Assembly: GCF_026913015.1 (NCBI RefSeq)
Contig: NZ_JAPTYD010000008.1
Location: 62,001-126,000 of the forward strand
DNA length: 64,000 nucleotides
Source of the DNA: Paracoccus benzoatiresistens
GTDB lineage: Bacteria; Pseudomonadota; Alphaproteobacteria; Rhodobacterales; Rhodobacteraceae
Reading direction: 5' to 3'
The notes below the pieces were generated by a model, which was given only the letters and a program-made list of their open reading frames with translations, did no database searches and was not told the origin of the DNA. Made by a program: the position numbers and the translations under genes. Below, piece by piece: positions 26,967-35,841 of the stretch. Each line of letters opens with the position of its first letter. The stretch's first letter is position 1.

Positions 26967-27022
26967 TTCGGATTGTGCCCGCTGCTTAGATGCCTACCGA
27001 AGGATCGTTGAAAGGCCAGCCT

Positions 27023-27499
27023 ATGCATGTCCATGCGCCAGCCCCGACCGAGGAGGAGATCCGGGGCGTCGTCGCGCCGCTCGCCTCTCTGGAAGGGCCA
27101 CTTCTGCCGATGCTGCACGCGTTGCAGGATACCTGGGGCTTCGTGCCGCAGGCCGCCGTGCCGGTGCTGGCGGACATCCTGAACCTGGGCCGGGCCGAGG
27201 TGCATGGCGTCATCAGCTTCTATCACGATTTCCGCGATCATCCGGCAGGCCGCCATGTTCTGAAGATCTGCCGGGCCGAGGCTTGCCAGTCGATGGGCGC
27301 CAATGCCCTGGCCGAATCCACCCTGCAAAAGCTGGGCATTGGCTGGCACGGCACGACCCCGAACGGGGCCGTGACGGTCGAGCCGGTCTATTGCCTGGGC
27401 ATGTGCGCCTGCGCCCCCGCCGCCATGGTGGATGGCAAGGTCATCGGCCGCGTCGATGATGCGCGCATGGACCGCATCCTGGCCGAGGTGGGCGCATGA
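27023..27499 (+). CDS. fdsG: NAD-dependent formate dehydrogenase, gamma subunit
   Basis: NuoE-like electron-transfer subunit with one [2Fe-2S] cluster. The cluster cysteines are in KICRAEACQSMG and VYCLGMCACAP, four in all. The ATG at 27023 is preceded by GAAAGG and gives 158 residues; an ATG at 26990 is in frame but has no ribosome binding site. It is the first gene of fdsGBA-fdhD-fdsD, overlapping fdsB by 4 bp. The complex oxidises formate to CO2 and reduces NAD+, typical of methylotrophic or formate-using Paracoccus. Confidence 0.95.
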   Translation: MHVHAPAPTEEEIRGVVAPLASLEGPLLPMLHALQDTWGFVPQAAVPVLADILNLGRAEVHGVISFYHDFRDHPAGRHVLKICRAEACQSMGANALAESTLQKLGIGWHGTTPNGAVTVEPVYCLGMCACAPAAMVDGKVIGRVDDARMDRILAEVGA

Positions 27500-29013
27500 A
27501 GATCTTTGTTCCCCTGGACAGCGCTTCCAAGGCGCTTGGCGCGGACGACGTGGCCGATGCGCTTGCGCGCGAGGCCACGGCCCGAGGGCTGGATGTGCAG
27601 ATCGTCCGCAACGGCACCCGCGGCATGGTCTGGCTGGAGCCTCTGGTCGAGATCGACACGCCCGAAGGCCGGATCGGCTATGGCAATGTGACTGCCGATC
27701 AGGTGCCCGATCTGCTGGATGGCAAGCTGAACGGTCTGGGCCGGGTGGACGACATCGACTGGTTCGCCCGCCAGACGCGCCTGACCTTTGCCCGCTGCGG
27801 GCTGATCGACCCCCTGGATCTGGACGACTACCAGGCCAACGGCGGTCTTGCGGGCCTGCGCCGCGCGCTGGCCATGACCAAGGCCCAGATCGTGCAGGAG
27901 GTCCTGGACAGCGGCCTGCGCGGTCGCGGCGGCGCGGGCTTTCCGACGGGCATCAAGTGGAAGACCGTGGCCGAGGTCGAAGCTTCGCAGAAATACATCG
28001 TCTGCAACGCCGACGAAGGCGACAGCGGCACATTCGCTGACCGCATGATCATCGAGGGCGATCCGTTTTCGCTGATCGAAGGCATGGCCATCGCGGGGAT
28101 AGGCGTGGGCGCGACGCGCGGTTATGTCTATCTGCGCTCGGAATACCCGGATGCGATCCATATCCTGACGCAGGCCGTGAGGCTCGCCCGCCAGCGCGGC
28201 CTGCTGGGTGCCGACGTGCTCGGCTCGGGCCGTGCGTTCGACATGGAGGTCCGGACGGGAGCGGGCGCCTATGTCTGCGGCGAGGAAACCAGCCTGCTGA
28301 ACAGCCTGGAAGGCAAGCGCGGCACCGTGCGCGCCAAGCCGCCGCTTCCCGCCGTGCAGGGCTTCCTGGGCCAACCCACGGTTGTGAACAACGTGATCTC
28401 GCTAGCGACCGTGCCGGTGATCTTCGAGAAAGGCGCGAAACACTATGCCGATTTCGGCCTTGGCCGGTCGCGTGGTACCGTGACCCTGCAGATCGCCGGC
28501 AACGTCAAGCGTGGCGGGCTGTTCGAGACCGCTTTCGGCATAACCCTGGGCGAGGTCGTGAACGACATCGGCGGCGGCACGGCCAGCGGCCGGCCCGTCA
28601 AGGCGGTGCAGGTCGGTGGTCCGCTGGGCGCCTATATGCCGGTATCGAAATTCGACACGCCGATGGGATACGAGGAATTCGACCAGAAGGGCGGGTTGAT
28701 CGGCCATGCCGGACTGGTCGTATTTGACGATACCGTGGACATGCTGCACATGGCCCGCTTCGCGATGGAGTTCTGCGCCGTGGAATCCTGCGGCAAATGC
28801 ACGCCCTGCCGGATCGGCGCCGTCCGAGGGGTCGAGACCATCGACCGCATCGCGCAGGGCGACGCGGCCGCGATCCCGCTGCTGACCGACCTGTGCGAGA
28901 CGATGAAGGACGGCTCGCTCTGCGCGCTTGGTGGCTTCACGCCCTTCCCGGTCATGTCCGCCCTGACCAACTTCCCCGACGATTTCGCCACCTTCAAGGA
29001 GGCAGCCGAATGA
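27496..29013 (+). CDS. fdsB: NAD-dependent formate dehydrogenase, beta subunit (diaphorase)
   Basis: NuoF-like subunit carrying FMN, the NAD+ site and a [4Fe-4S] cluster. The FMN/NAD glycine-rich segment is LRGRGGAGFPTGIKW with NADEGDSGTFADR. The cluster ligands are in ESCGKCTPCRIG, with a fourth Cys in GSLCALGG. The first 120 residues form an N-terminal extension ahead of the NuoF core. At 505 residues it is family-sized. Its stop overlaps the fdsA ATG. Confidence 0.96.
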   Translation: MKIFVPLDSASKALGADDVADALAREATARGLDVQIVRNGTRGMVWLEPLVEIDTPEGRIGYGNVTADQVPDLLDGKLNGLGRVDDIDWFARQTRLTFARCGLIDPLDLDDYQANGGLAGLRRALAMTKAQIVQEVLDSGLRGRGGAGFPTGIKWKTVAEVEASQKYIVCNADEGDSGTFADRMIIEGDPFSLIEGMAIAGIGVGATRGYVYLRSEYPDAIHILTQAVRLARQRGLLGADVLGSGRAFDMEVRTGAGAYVCGEETSLLNSLEGKRGTVRAKPPLPAVQGFLGQPTVVNNVISLATVPVIFEKGAKHYADFGLGRSRGTVTLQIAGNVKRGGLFETAFGITLGEVVNDIGGGTASGRPVKAVQVGGPLGAYMPVSKFDTPMGYEEFDQKGGLIGHAGLVVFDDTVDMLHMARFAMEFCAVESCGKCTPCRIGAVRGVETIDRIAQGDAAAIPLLTDLCETMKDGSLCALGGFTPFPVMSALTNFPDDFATFKEAAE

Positions 29014-31916
29014 GAGACTTCATCATCCCGCAATACCCGCCGGGCGACGACCGCGACATGGGTACGCCTGCCAAGGTCGGGCTGCCGGTCACACTGATCG
29101 TGGACGGGATCGACGTGACGGTGCCCGAGGGTACCTCGGTCATGCGCGCCGCAGCCGAGGCCGGGATCATGGTCCCGAAGCTGTGCGCCAGCGACAACAT
29201 GGAGGCCTTCGGGTCCTGCCGCCTGTGCGTGGTGGAAATCGAAGGCCGCCGCGGCACGCCTGCCTCCTGCACCACGCCGGTCATGGAAGGCATGATCGTC
29301 CATACGCAGTCCGACAAGCTGCGCCGGATGCGCAAGGGGGTGATGGAGCTTTACATCAGCGACCACCCGCTCGACTGTCTGACCTGCGCGGCCAATGGCG
29401 ACTGCGAATTGCAGGACATGGCGGGCAATGTCGGCCTGCGCGACGTGCGCTACAAGGCGCCCGAAGGGGCCACGCTTCTCAACCACTTCGCGCCACGCGA
29501 CGGCGTGGGGGTGAACGCGCATTACACGCCCAAGGACGAAAGCAACCCTTATTTCACCTTCGACCCTGCCAAGTGCATCGTCTGTTCGCGGTGCGTCCGC
29601 GCCTGCGAGGAAGTGCAGGGCACCTTCGCCCTGACGATCGAGGGGCGGGGCTTCGACAGCCGCGTCAAGGCGGGCGCCATCGGCGACGATTTCCTGACCT
29701 CGGACTGCGTGTCCTGCGGCGCCTGCGTGCAGGCCTGCCCGACCGCGACCTTGCAGGAAAAATCGGTGATCGAACTTGGGACGCCCGAACGGTCTGTCAT
29801 CACCACCTGCGCCTATTGCGGCGTGGGTTGCAGCTTCAAGGCGGAACTGAACGGCGACCAACTGGTCCGCATGGTGCCCTACAAGCATGGCAAGGCGAAC
29901 CGGGGCCATAGCTGCGTCAAGGGCCGCTTTGCCTATGGCTATGCCCAGCACAAGGACCGCGTCCTGAAGCCGATGATCCGCGAGACCATCGACCAGCCCT
30001 GGCGCGAGGTCGAATGGGCCGAGGCCATGACCTTCGCGGCGAACAAGCTGCGGGGCATCCAGGAAAAGTACGGCCGCAAGTCGGTGGGCGTGATCACCTC
30101 CAGCCGCTGCACCAACGAGGAAACCTATCTGGTTCAGAAGCTGACCCGCGCGGTCTTCGGCAACAACAACACCGACACCTGCGCCCGCGTCTGCCATTCG
30201 CCCACCGGATACGGGCTGGGCAAGACCTACGGCACATCCGCCGGGACGCAGGATTTCGATTCGGTCGAACAGGCCGATGTCGTCGTGATCATCGGCGCGA
30301 ACCCGACGGACGGTCACCCGGTCTTCGCCAGCCGGCTGAAGAAGCGCCTGCGCGAAGGCGCCAAGCTGATCGTGGTCGATCCGCGCCGCACCGATATCGT
30401 GCGTTCGGCCCATGTCGAGGCGCAGTATCACCTGCCGCTGAAGCCCGGCACCAACGTCGCCGTGGTCACCGCCATGGCGCATGTCATCGTGACCGAAGGG
30501 TTGTTCGACGAGGACTTTATCCGCACTCGCTGCGATTGGGACGAGTTCCAGTTCTATGTCGATTTCGTCAGCGACCCGCGTCACGCGCCCGAGAATGTGG
30601 AACTGCTGACCGGCGTTCCCGCGGCCGACCTGCGCGCGGCGGCGCGGCTCTATGCAACCGGAGGCAATGGCGCGATCTATTACGGCCTGGGGGTGACGGA
30701 ACATTCCCAAGGCTCGACCACCGTGATCGGCATTGCCAACCTTGCCATGCTGACCGGCAATATCGGGCGCCCGGGCGTGGGCGTGAACCCGCTGCGCGGC
30801 CAGAATAACGTGCAGGGCAGCTGCGACATGGGCAGCTTCCCCCACGAGCTGCCCGGCTATCGCCACGTCAAGCTGCCAGACGTCCGCGCGATCTATGAGC
30901 AGGCCTGGGGTTGCGAGATCGACCCCGAACCCGGGTTGCGCATCCCCAACATGCTGGACGCGGCGGTCGAGGGGACGTTCAAGGGCCTCTATTGCCAGGG
31001 CGAGGATATCCTGCAGTCCGACCCCGACACCCATCACGTCGCGGCTGGCCTTGCGGCGATGGAATGCGTGATCGTCCACGACCTGTTCCTGAACGAGACC
31101 GCGAACTATGCCCATGTCTTCCTGCCGGGCTCGTCCTTCCTAGAAAAGGACGGCACCTTCACCAATGCCGAACGCCGCATCAACCGCGTCCGCAAGGTGA
31201 TGGCCCCCCGCAACGGCTATGAGGACTGGGAAGTCACGCAGCTTCTGGCAAATGCCATGGGCGCGGGCTGGCACTATACCCATCCCAGCCAGATCATGGA
31301 GGAGATCGCCGCCACGACCCCCAGCTTCGCCGGCGTTACCTACGACGTGCTGGAGGAGAAGGGTTCGGTCCAGTGGCCATGCAACGAGAAGGTGCCGGAC
31401 GGCACGCCGCTGATGCATGTGGACGGCTTCGTATCCGGCAAGGGGCATTTCATGGTCACCGAATACGTGGCGACCGACGAACGCACCGGTCCGCGCTTCC
31501 CGCTGCTGCTGACCACCGGCCGGATCCTGTCGCAGTATAACGTGGGCGCGCAGACCCGGCGGACCGAAAACGTCGTCTGGCACCCCGAGGACGTGCTGGA
31601 GATCAACCCGCATGACGCCGAAAACCGCGGCATCAACGACGGGGATTGGGTGCGGCTGGCGTCCCGCGCGGGGGAAACGACGCTCCGCGCGACCCTGACC
31701 GACCGCGTGGCGGCGGGGGTGGTCTATACGACCTTCCATCACCCGGCGACGCAGGCCAATGTGGTGACCACCGACTTCTCGGACTGGGCGACGAACTGCC
31801 CGGAATTCAAGGTGACGGCGGTGCAGGTCAGCCCCTCGAACGGTCCGTCGGAATGGCAGGAAAGCTACAACGAGCAGGCCGAACGGTCGCGGCGCATCCT
31901 GACCGCGGCGGAGTAG
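29010..31916 (+). CDS. fdsA: NAD-dependent formate dehydrogenase, catalytic alpha subunit (Cys type)
   Basis: Molybdenum bis-MGD subunit that oxidises formate. The 968-residue chain starts with a NuoG-like [2Fe-2S] domain (SCRLCVVEIEG) and a His-ligated cluster segment (HPLDCLTCAANGDC). Two ferredoxin-type [4Fe-4S] motifs follow (CIVCSRCVRAC, CVSCGACVQACPT), then the FDH-type cluster (CAYCGVGCSFK). The molybdenum ligand is Cys395 in ARVCHSPTGYGL, followed by the conserved His; it is encoded by TGC at 30192, so this is not a selenoprotein. The C-terminal dinucleotide-binding domain includes TTGRILSQYN. The start overlaps fdsB by 4 bp. Confidence 0.97.
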   Translation: MRDFIIPQYPPGDDRDMGTPAKVGLPVTLIVDGIDVTVPEGTSVMRAAAEAGIMVPKLCASDNMEAFGSCRLCVVEIEGRRGTPASCTTPVMEGMIVHTQSDKLRRMRKGVMELYISDHPLDCLTCAANGDCELQDMAGNVGLRDVRYKAPEGATLLNHFAPRDGVGVNAHYTPKDESNPYFTFDPAKCIVCSRCVRACEEVQGTFALTIEGRGFDSRVKAGAIGDDFLTSDCVSCGACVQACPTATLQEKSVIELGTPERSVITTCAYCGVGCSFKAELNGDQLVRMVPYKHGKANRGHSCVKGRFAYGYAQHKDRVLKPMIRETIDQPWREVEWAEAMTFAANKLRGIQEKYGRKSVGVITSSRCTNEETYLVQKLTRAVFGNNNTDTCARVCHSPTGYGLGKTYGTSAGTQDFDSVEQADVVVIIGANPTDGHPVFASRLKKRLREGAKLIVVDPRRTDIVRSAHVEAQYHLPLKPGTNVAVVTAMAHVIVTEGLFDEDFIRTRCDWDEFQFYVDFVSDPRHAPENVELLTGVPAADLRAAARLYATGGNGAIYYGLGVTEHSQGSTTVIGIANLAMLTGNIGRPGVGVNPLRGQNNVQGSCDMGSFPHELPGYRHVKLPDVRAIYEQAWGCEIDPEPGLRIPNMLDAAVEGTFKGLYCQGEDILQSDPDTHHVAAGLAAMECVIVHDLFLNETANYAHVFLPGSSFLEKDGTFTNAERRINRVRKVMAPRNGYEDWEVTQLLANAMGAGWHYTHPSQIMEEIAATTPSFAGVTYDVLEEKGSVQWPCNEKVPDGTPLMHVDGFVSGKGHFMVTEYVATDERTGPRFPLLLTTGRILSQYNVGAQTRRTENVVWHPEDVLEINPHDAENRGINDGDWVRLASRAGETTLRATLTDRVAAGVVYTTFHHPATQANVVTTDFSDWATNCPEFKVTAVQVSPSNGPSEWQESYNEQAERSRRILTAAE

Positions 31917-31919
31917 GGC

Positions 31920-32759
31920 ATGGACTTGCCGCCGCCCTTCGGGGCCATGGATGCGACCCATCACCGGCCCGCCTTGTTAAGTGGGGGCAGCAGCGTTGCG
32001 GTGACGCGCGCGCTGCCCGAGGAAACCGCCATCGCCATGGTCTATGACGGCACGACCTATGCCGTGATGATGGCGACGCCTGCGGATGTGCAGGACTTCG
32101 CCGTGGGCTTTTCCCTGACCGAGGGAATCGTGACCGGCATCGACCAGATCGCCAGTTGCGACGTGATCGCCCATCCCAAGGGGATTGAGGCGCAGATGTG
32201 GCTGGCCGAGGATCGGGGCGCTGCCCTTGCCGCGCGCCGCCGGACGCTCGCCGGGCCAGTCGGCTGCGGCCTTTGCGGTATCGACAGCATCGAGGCGGCG
32301 GTGCGCAACCTGCCGGATCTGGAGCAGGCGGGTCCCATTCTGACTGTCGAGGAGATCGCCGCCGCGACCGAATCCCTGCGCGGCTGGCAGCCTCTACACG
32401 ACCGCACCCGCGCCGTCCATGCGGCGGGCTTCCTGTTGCCGGGCCGAGGCGTCGTCCTGGCGCGTGAGGATGTCGGGCGCCACAACGCCCTGGACAAGCT
32501 GATCGGTGCGATGGCCCGGCAGGGAATGGACCCCGCGCAGGGCGCCATCGTCCTGACCAGCCGGGTCTCCACCGAGATGGTGCAGAAATGCGTCATGGCG
32601 GGCTGCGCCATTCTGATCGCCGTTTCTGCCCCCACGCTGCACGCCCTGCGCCTGGCTGAAGGCGCAGGGCTGACCCTTGCCGCCTTCGCGCGCGGCGAGG
32701 GCTTCGACCTGTTTACCCACCCCGAACGGCTGGATGCCAAGGTTTCCGATGTCGCCTGA
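31920..32759 (+). CDS. fdhD: Formate dehydrogenase accessory sulfurtransferase FdhD (FdsC)
   Basis: Transfers sulfur to the molybdenum cofactor so that formate dehydrogenase becomes active. The sulfur-carrying pair is C116-G-L-C119 in GPVGCGLCGIDS, and the family's VGRHNALDKLIG and VLTSRVSTEMVQK are intact. The length of 279 residues is normal. It starts 3 bp after fdsA and overlaps fdsD by 11 bp. Confidence 0.95.
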   Translation: MDLPPPFGAMDATHHRPALLSGGSSVAVTRALPEETAIAMVYDGTTYAVMMATPADVQDFAVGFSLTEGIVTGIDQIASCDVIAHPKGIEAQMWLAEDRGAALAARRRTLAGPVGCGLCGIDSIEAAVRNLPDLEQAGPILTVEEIAAATESLRGWQPLHDRTRAVHAAGFLLPGRGVVLAREDVGRHNALDKLIGAMARQGMDPAQGAIVLTSRVSTEMVQKCVMAGCAILIAVSAPTLHALRLAEGAGLTLAAFARGEGFDLFTHPERLDAKVSDVA

Positions 32760-32949
32760 AAAGATGGTCACCATGGCCAACCAGATCGCCACCTTTTTCG
32801 ACACCCAGCCAGGCCATGCGCCCGACAAGATCGCCGCCCACCTGAAGGATTACTGGGAGCCCCGGATGCGCGACCAGTTGAAGTCCTATGTGCAGGCGGG
32901 CGGCGCGGGCCTGCGTCCCTCGGTCCACGAGGCCGCGCAGCGTCTTTGA
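32749..32949 (+). CDS. fdsD: Formate dehydrogenase delta subunit
   Basis: A 66-residue subunit starting MSPEKMVTMANQIATFF and ending with a WEPRMRDQL segment, characteristic of FdsD. It is required for assembly or stability of the soluble formate dehydrogenase. The start lies 11 bp inside the fdhD end, in another frame, so the pair is translationally coupled. It closes the operon. Confidence 0.93.
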   Translation: MSPEKMVTMANQIATFFDTQPGHAPDKIAAHLKDYWEPRMRDQLKSYVQAGGAGLRPSVHEAAQRL

Positions 32950-33014
32950 TCGGGATGTCATGAAACCGCCCCCATGTCCCGGGTGTTGATGGTGGAAATC
33001 ACACTGGGGGACGG

Positions 33015-33971
33015 ATGCGCGACACAGCCGAGAAGGTGGATCTTTCCGCCTGCCGTTTATGCGTGATCGCCAATCGCGGATCGGGCAAGAAGGACGGCGA
33101 TGAACAGGTCGCCGCCATACGGGACGCGCTGACGGGCAAGGTCGCCGAACTGGCCCTGCGCCTGACGGACCGGGGGGATCAACTGTCGCGTCTGGCCCGC
33201 CAAGCCGTCGAGGATGGCTTCGATATCGTCTTGGCCTTTGGCGGCGACGGCACGCAGGCGGCGGTCGCGGGCGCCCTGACGGGCACCGATACGCTGATGG
33301 GCGTGCTGCCGGGCGGGACCTTCAACTATTTCGCGCGCGACCTGGGCGTGGGCGAAACTATCGAGGATGCCTTGGCGACCCTGCTGGACGCCAAGGCAAA
33401 ACCGGTCGATGTCGGCCAGATCGAGAACCTGATCTTCCTGAACAATGTCAGCCTGGGCGCCTATCCGCATATCCTGAAGACGCGCGAGGGCATCTACAAG
33501 AGGTGGGGCCGGTCGCGCCTTGCGGCCTATTGGTCGGTGCTTGTGGCGATGCGGCGGCTGCGTCACCCGATGCATCTTGTCGCCCGCGTCGGCGGGGAAG
33601 AGCGCCATTTCACCACGGCCCTGGTCTTTGTCGCCCACAGCGCGTATCAGCTGGACTCCTTCGGGCTGGACGGGGCGGATGCGATCCGCGCGGGCAATTT
33701 CGCGGTGCTGATCGCCAAGGCGCGACGTCCCCTGCCGCTGCTGCAATCGGCCTTCCGGCTGGCCTTCGGGCTCAGCGCCAAGGACAACGACTTTGACCTC
33801 ATCATCACCGACAGCCTGACGATCGAGACCGGCAGGCGCCAGCAACTCATCGCCCATGACGGCGAGAAGACGCGCATGGTCAGCCCCTTCCACCTGCAGG
33901 TCCGCCACGGTGCCCTGAAGGTGCTTGTGCCTGCCGATGGCAGCAGCAAGACCAAGGACGCCAAGGCGTGA
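33015..33971 (+). CDS. Diacylglycerol kinase-like lipid kinase
   Basis: A DAGK_cat family lipid kinase of 318 residues (YegS/BmrU type). The nucleotide loop AFGGDGTQAAVAGAL and GVLPGGTFNYFARDLG are intact, with VSLGAYPHIL after. Substrates in the family include diacylglycerol, phosphatidylglycerol and sphingoid bases. Its stop overlaps the ATG of the metallophosphoesterase by 4 bp, so the two probably form one transcript. Confidence 0.88.
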   Translation: MRDTAEKVDLSACRLCVIANRGSGKKDGDEQVAAIRDALTGKVAELALRLTDRGDQLSRLARQAVEDGFDIVLAFGGDGTQAAVAGALTGTDTLMGVLPGGTFNYFARDLGVGETIEDALATLLDAKAKPVDVGQIENLIFLNNVSLGAYPHILKTREGIYKRWGRSRLAAYWSVLVAMRRLRHPMHLVARVGGEERHFTTALVFVAHSAYQLDSFGLDGADAIRAGNFAVLIAKARRPLPLLQSAFRLAFGLSAKDNDFDLIITDSLTIETGRRQQLIAHDGEKTRMVSPFHLQVRHGALKVLVPADGSSKTKDAKA

Positions 33972-34816
33972 CACGGATCGTCCACCTGTCGGATCTGCAT
34001 TTCGGCTTTCACCGCGCCGGTTTGACCGACCACCTGCTGGAGCGCGTCAATGGCGCCGGCGCCGATCTGGTGGTGGTGACCGGCGACGTGACGCATCGCG
34101 GCCGGCGCGACCAGTACGACCAGGCGGCGGCCTTCCTGTCGCGCATCCAGGCACCGGTGATGGCTGTGCCGGGCAACCATGACGTGCCGCTTTACAACGT
34201 CCTTGTCCGGTACCTGGCGCCTTATGCGGGCTATCGCCGCGCGATGGGGCCTGAACTGACGCCCACGCGGCAGGCGGGCAGGGTGCGTGTCCTGGCGCTG
34301 AACAGCGTCGATCCCTGTGCCGTCCAGCGCGGCGTCATCCGGGAGGGAGAAATCGGGCGGCTGGTCGGGGGCCTTGACCCGCTGTCCATGAACGTGGTCG
34401 CCCTGCATCACCCGCTGGAGCACCTGGCGGAGGTGGACAAGGAACTGACCCGCCGCGCGCCCGAGGCCCTGGCCCGGCTGGAGCGTGCGGGCGCGCGGAT
34501 CGTGCTGTCAGGCCATCTGCATGTCTGGGCGACCGGCGCGATGCTGGACCAGACGGCGCATCCGGGCGTGCTGCAGATCCAGGCGGGCACGGCGCTGTGC
34601 GGCCGCCCGTCGGACCGGCAGAACGAATTTGCGGTGCTGCAGATCGACGGGCCGCTGCTGACCATCGAACGCCATGTCGCGCCCATGGACGAGCCGTCCT
34701 TCCGCCCGCCAGAATACGAATACTTTTCCCACGAAAGCGGGATCTGGGTTGCCCATCAGCCGGCGGAAAAGCCGATCGTGCCGGGAGCCACCGAAACCGC
34801 CTTCAGCACCGCGTGA
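33968..34816 (+). CDS. Metallophosphoesterase (calcineurin-like)
   Basis: A 282-residue dimetal phosphoesterase. Metal-binding motifs appear in order: SDLHFG, VTGDVTHRG, VPGNHDVP, ALHHPL and LSGHLHVW. It resembles CpdA-like class III phosphodiesterases, but the substrate is unknown. It overlaps the lipid-kinase gene by 4 bp. Its last 61 bp also encode, on the other strand, the end of modC. Confidence 0.88.
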   Translation: MTRIVHLSDLHFGFHRAGLTDHLLERVNGAGADLVVVTGDVTHRGRRDQYDQAAAFLSRIQAPVMAVPGNHDVPLYNVLVRYLAPYAGYRRAMGPELTPTRQAGRVRVLALNSVDPCAVQRGVIREGEIGRLVGGLDPLSMNVVALHHPLEHLAEVDKELTRRAPEALARLERAGARIVLSGHLHVWATGAMLDQTAHPGVLQIQAGTALCGRPSDRQNEFAVLQIDGPLLTIERHVAPMDEPSFRPPEYEYFSHESGIWVAHQPAEKPIVPGATETAFSTA

Positions 34817-35841
34817 ACCGCAAGGCCGGGCGCCAGGTGCAGCGCCCTGGCCGAGCGCGCCGTGATCCGCGCCAGGATCACCTGGTCGCCAGCCTCCAGT
34901 CGCACAAGGACGCTGCCGCCGCTGTCGGTCAGATCGCGTACCCGGGCCGGGATCACGTTGAGCGCCGAGATCCCCTGCGGTGCGGCGGTCGCGATCATAA
35001 CGTCCTGCGCCAGGATCCGCAGCCGCAGCGGGGCGCCGACCGGTGCCGCGACGCGGGGCAGGAACAGCGGGCCGGAAGACGTGGCCAGCCGCGTCAGTCC
35101 GTCGGCCTCCTGCGCATCGACCCGCGCGGCCAGGATGGCCCCGATGTCCGACGAGCCGAACAAGGGCGCGGTGGCCGGATCGGACAGCATGTCGGCAACC
35201 GGCCCCGCAGCTGTCACGCGGCCCCCGTCGACCAGCACGACCGTCGTGGCAAGGCGGGCGACCTCGGCCGTGGAATGGCTGACGTAGAGGATCGGCAGTC
35301 CCGCATGATCGCGCAGGCGCTCCAGATAGGGCAGGATTTCCTCTTTCCGGGGCTGGTCCAACGCGGCCAGAGGCTCATCCATCAGCAGCAGGCGGGGGTG
35401 GGACAGGATTGCTCGGCCAAGCGCGACCCTCTGGCGTTCGCCGCCCGACAGGGCGGCGGGACGGCGGGCCAGCAGATGGCCGATGCCCAGCATCTCGACG
35501 ACGCGGGACAGGTCGGATGTGCGCCCGGGCGCGGTGAACCAGTGGCCGAACAGCAGGTTCTGGCGGACGGTCAGGTGCGGGAACAGCCGCGCCTCCTGGA
35601 AGACATAGCCGATGCCGCGCCGATGCGGCGGCAGGAAGATGCCCCGGTCGCTGTCGGTCAGAACCGTGTCCCCGACCGTGACGCGACCGGACGATGGCCG
35701 CAGCAGTCCCGCGACGGCATTGACAATGGTCGTCTTGCCCGATCCCGACTGCCCGAACAGCGCCGTCAGCCCGGCGGGCGCCTCGAAGGCGGCGTCCAGC
35801 GTAAAGCCCGGAAAGGCATGGCGCAGCGCGACCTTCAGCAT
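34756..35841 (-). CDS. modC: Molybdate ABC transporter ATP-binding protein
   Basis: ATPase of the molybdate importer, 361 residues. Walker A is GQSGSGKTT, the signature is LSGGERQRV, Walker B is LLLMDEPLAALD, and the switch His lies in YVSHSTAEV. The C-terminal 130 residues are the Mop/TOBE-like oxyanion-sensing domain typical of ModC. The ATG at 35841 overlaps the modB stop (TGATG). The frame stays open upstream over modB only by chance. Confidence 0.94.
   Translation of the reverse strand: MLKVALRHAFPGFTLDAAFEAPAGLTALFGQSGSGKTTIVNAVAGLLRPSSGRVTVGDTVLTDSDRGIFLPPHRRGIGYVFQEARLFPHLTVRQNLLFGHWFTAPGRTSDLSRVVEMLGIGHLLARRPAALSGGERQRVALGRAILSHPRLLLMDEPLAALDQPRKEEILPYLERLRDHAGLPILYVSHSTAEVARLATTVVLVDGGRVTAAGPVADMLSDPATAPLFGSSDIGAILAARVDAQEADGLTRLATSSGPLFLPRVAAPVGAPLRLRILAQDVMIATAAPQGISALNVIPARVRDLTDSGGSVLVRLEAGDQVILARITARSARALHLAPGLAVHAVLKAVSVAPGTIGFSAG

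Noticed and set aside
28632..31115. An 827-codon open frame antisense to fdsB/fdsA
   Set aside because: Same high-GC artefact; the sense-strand product is certain.
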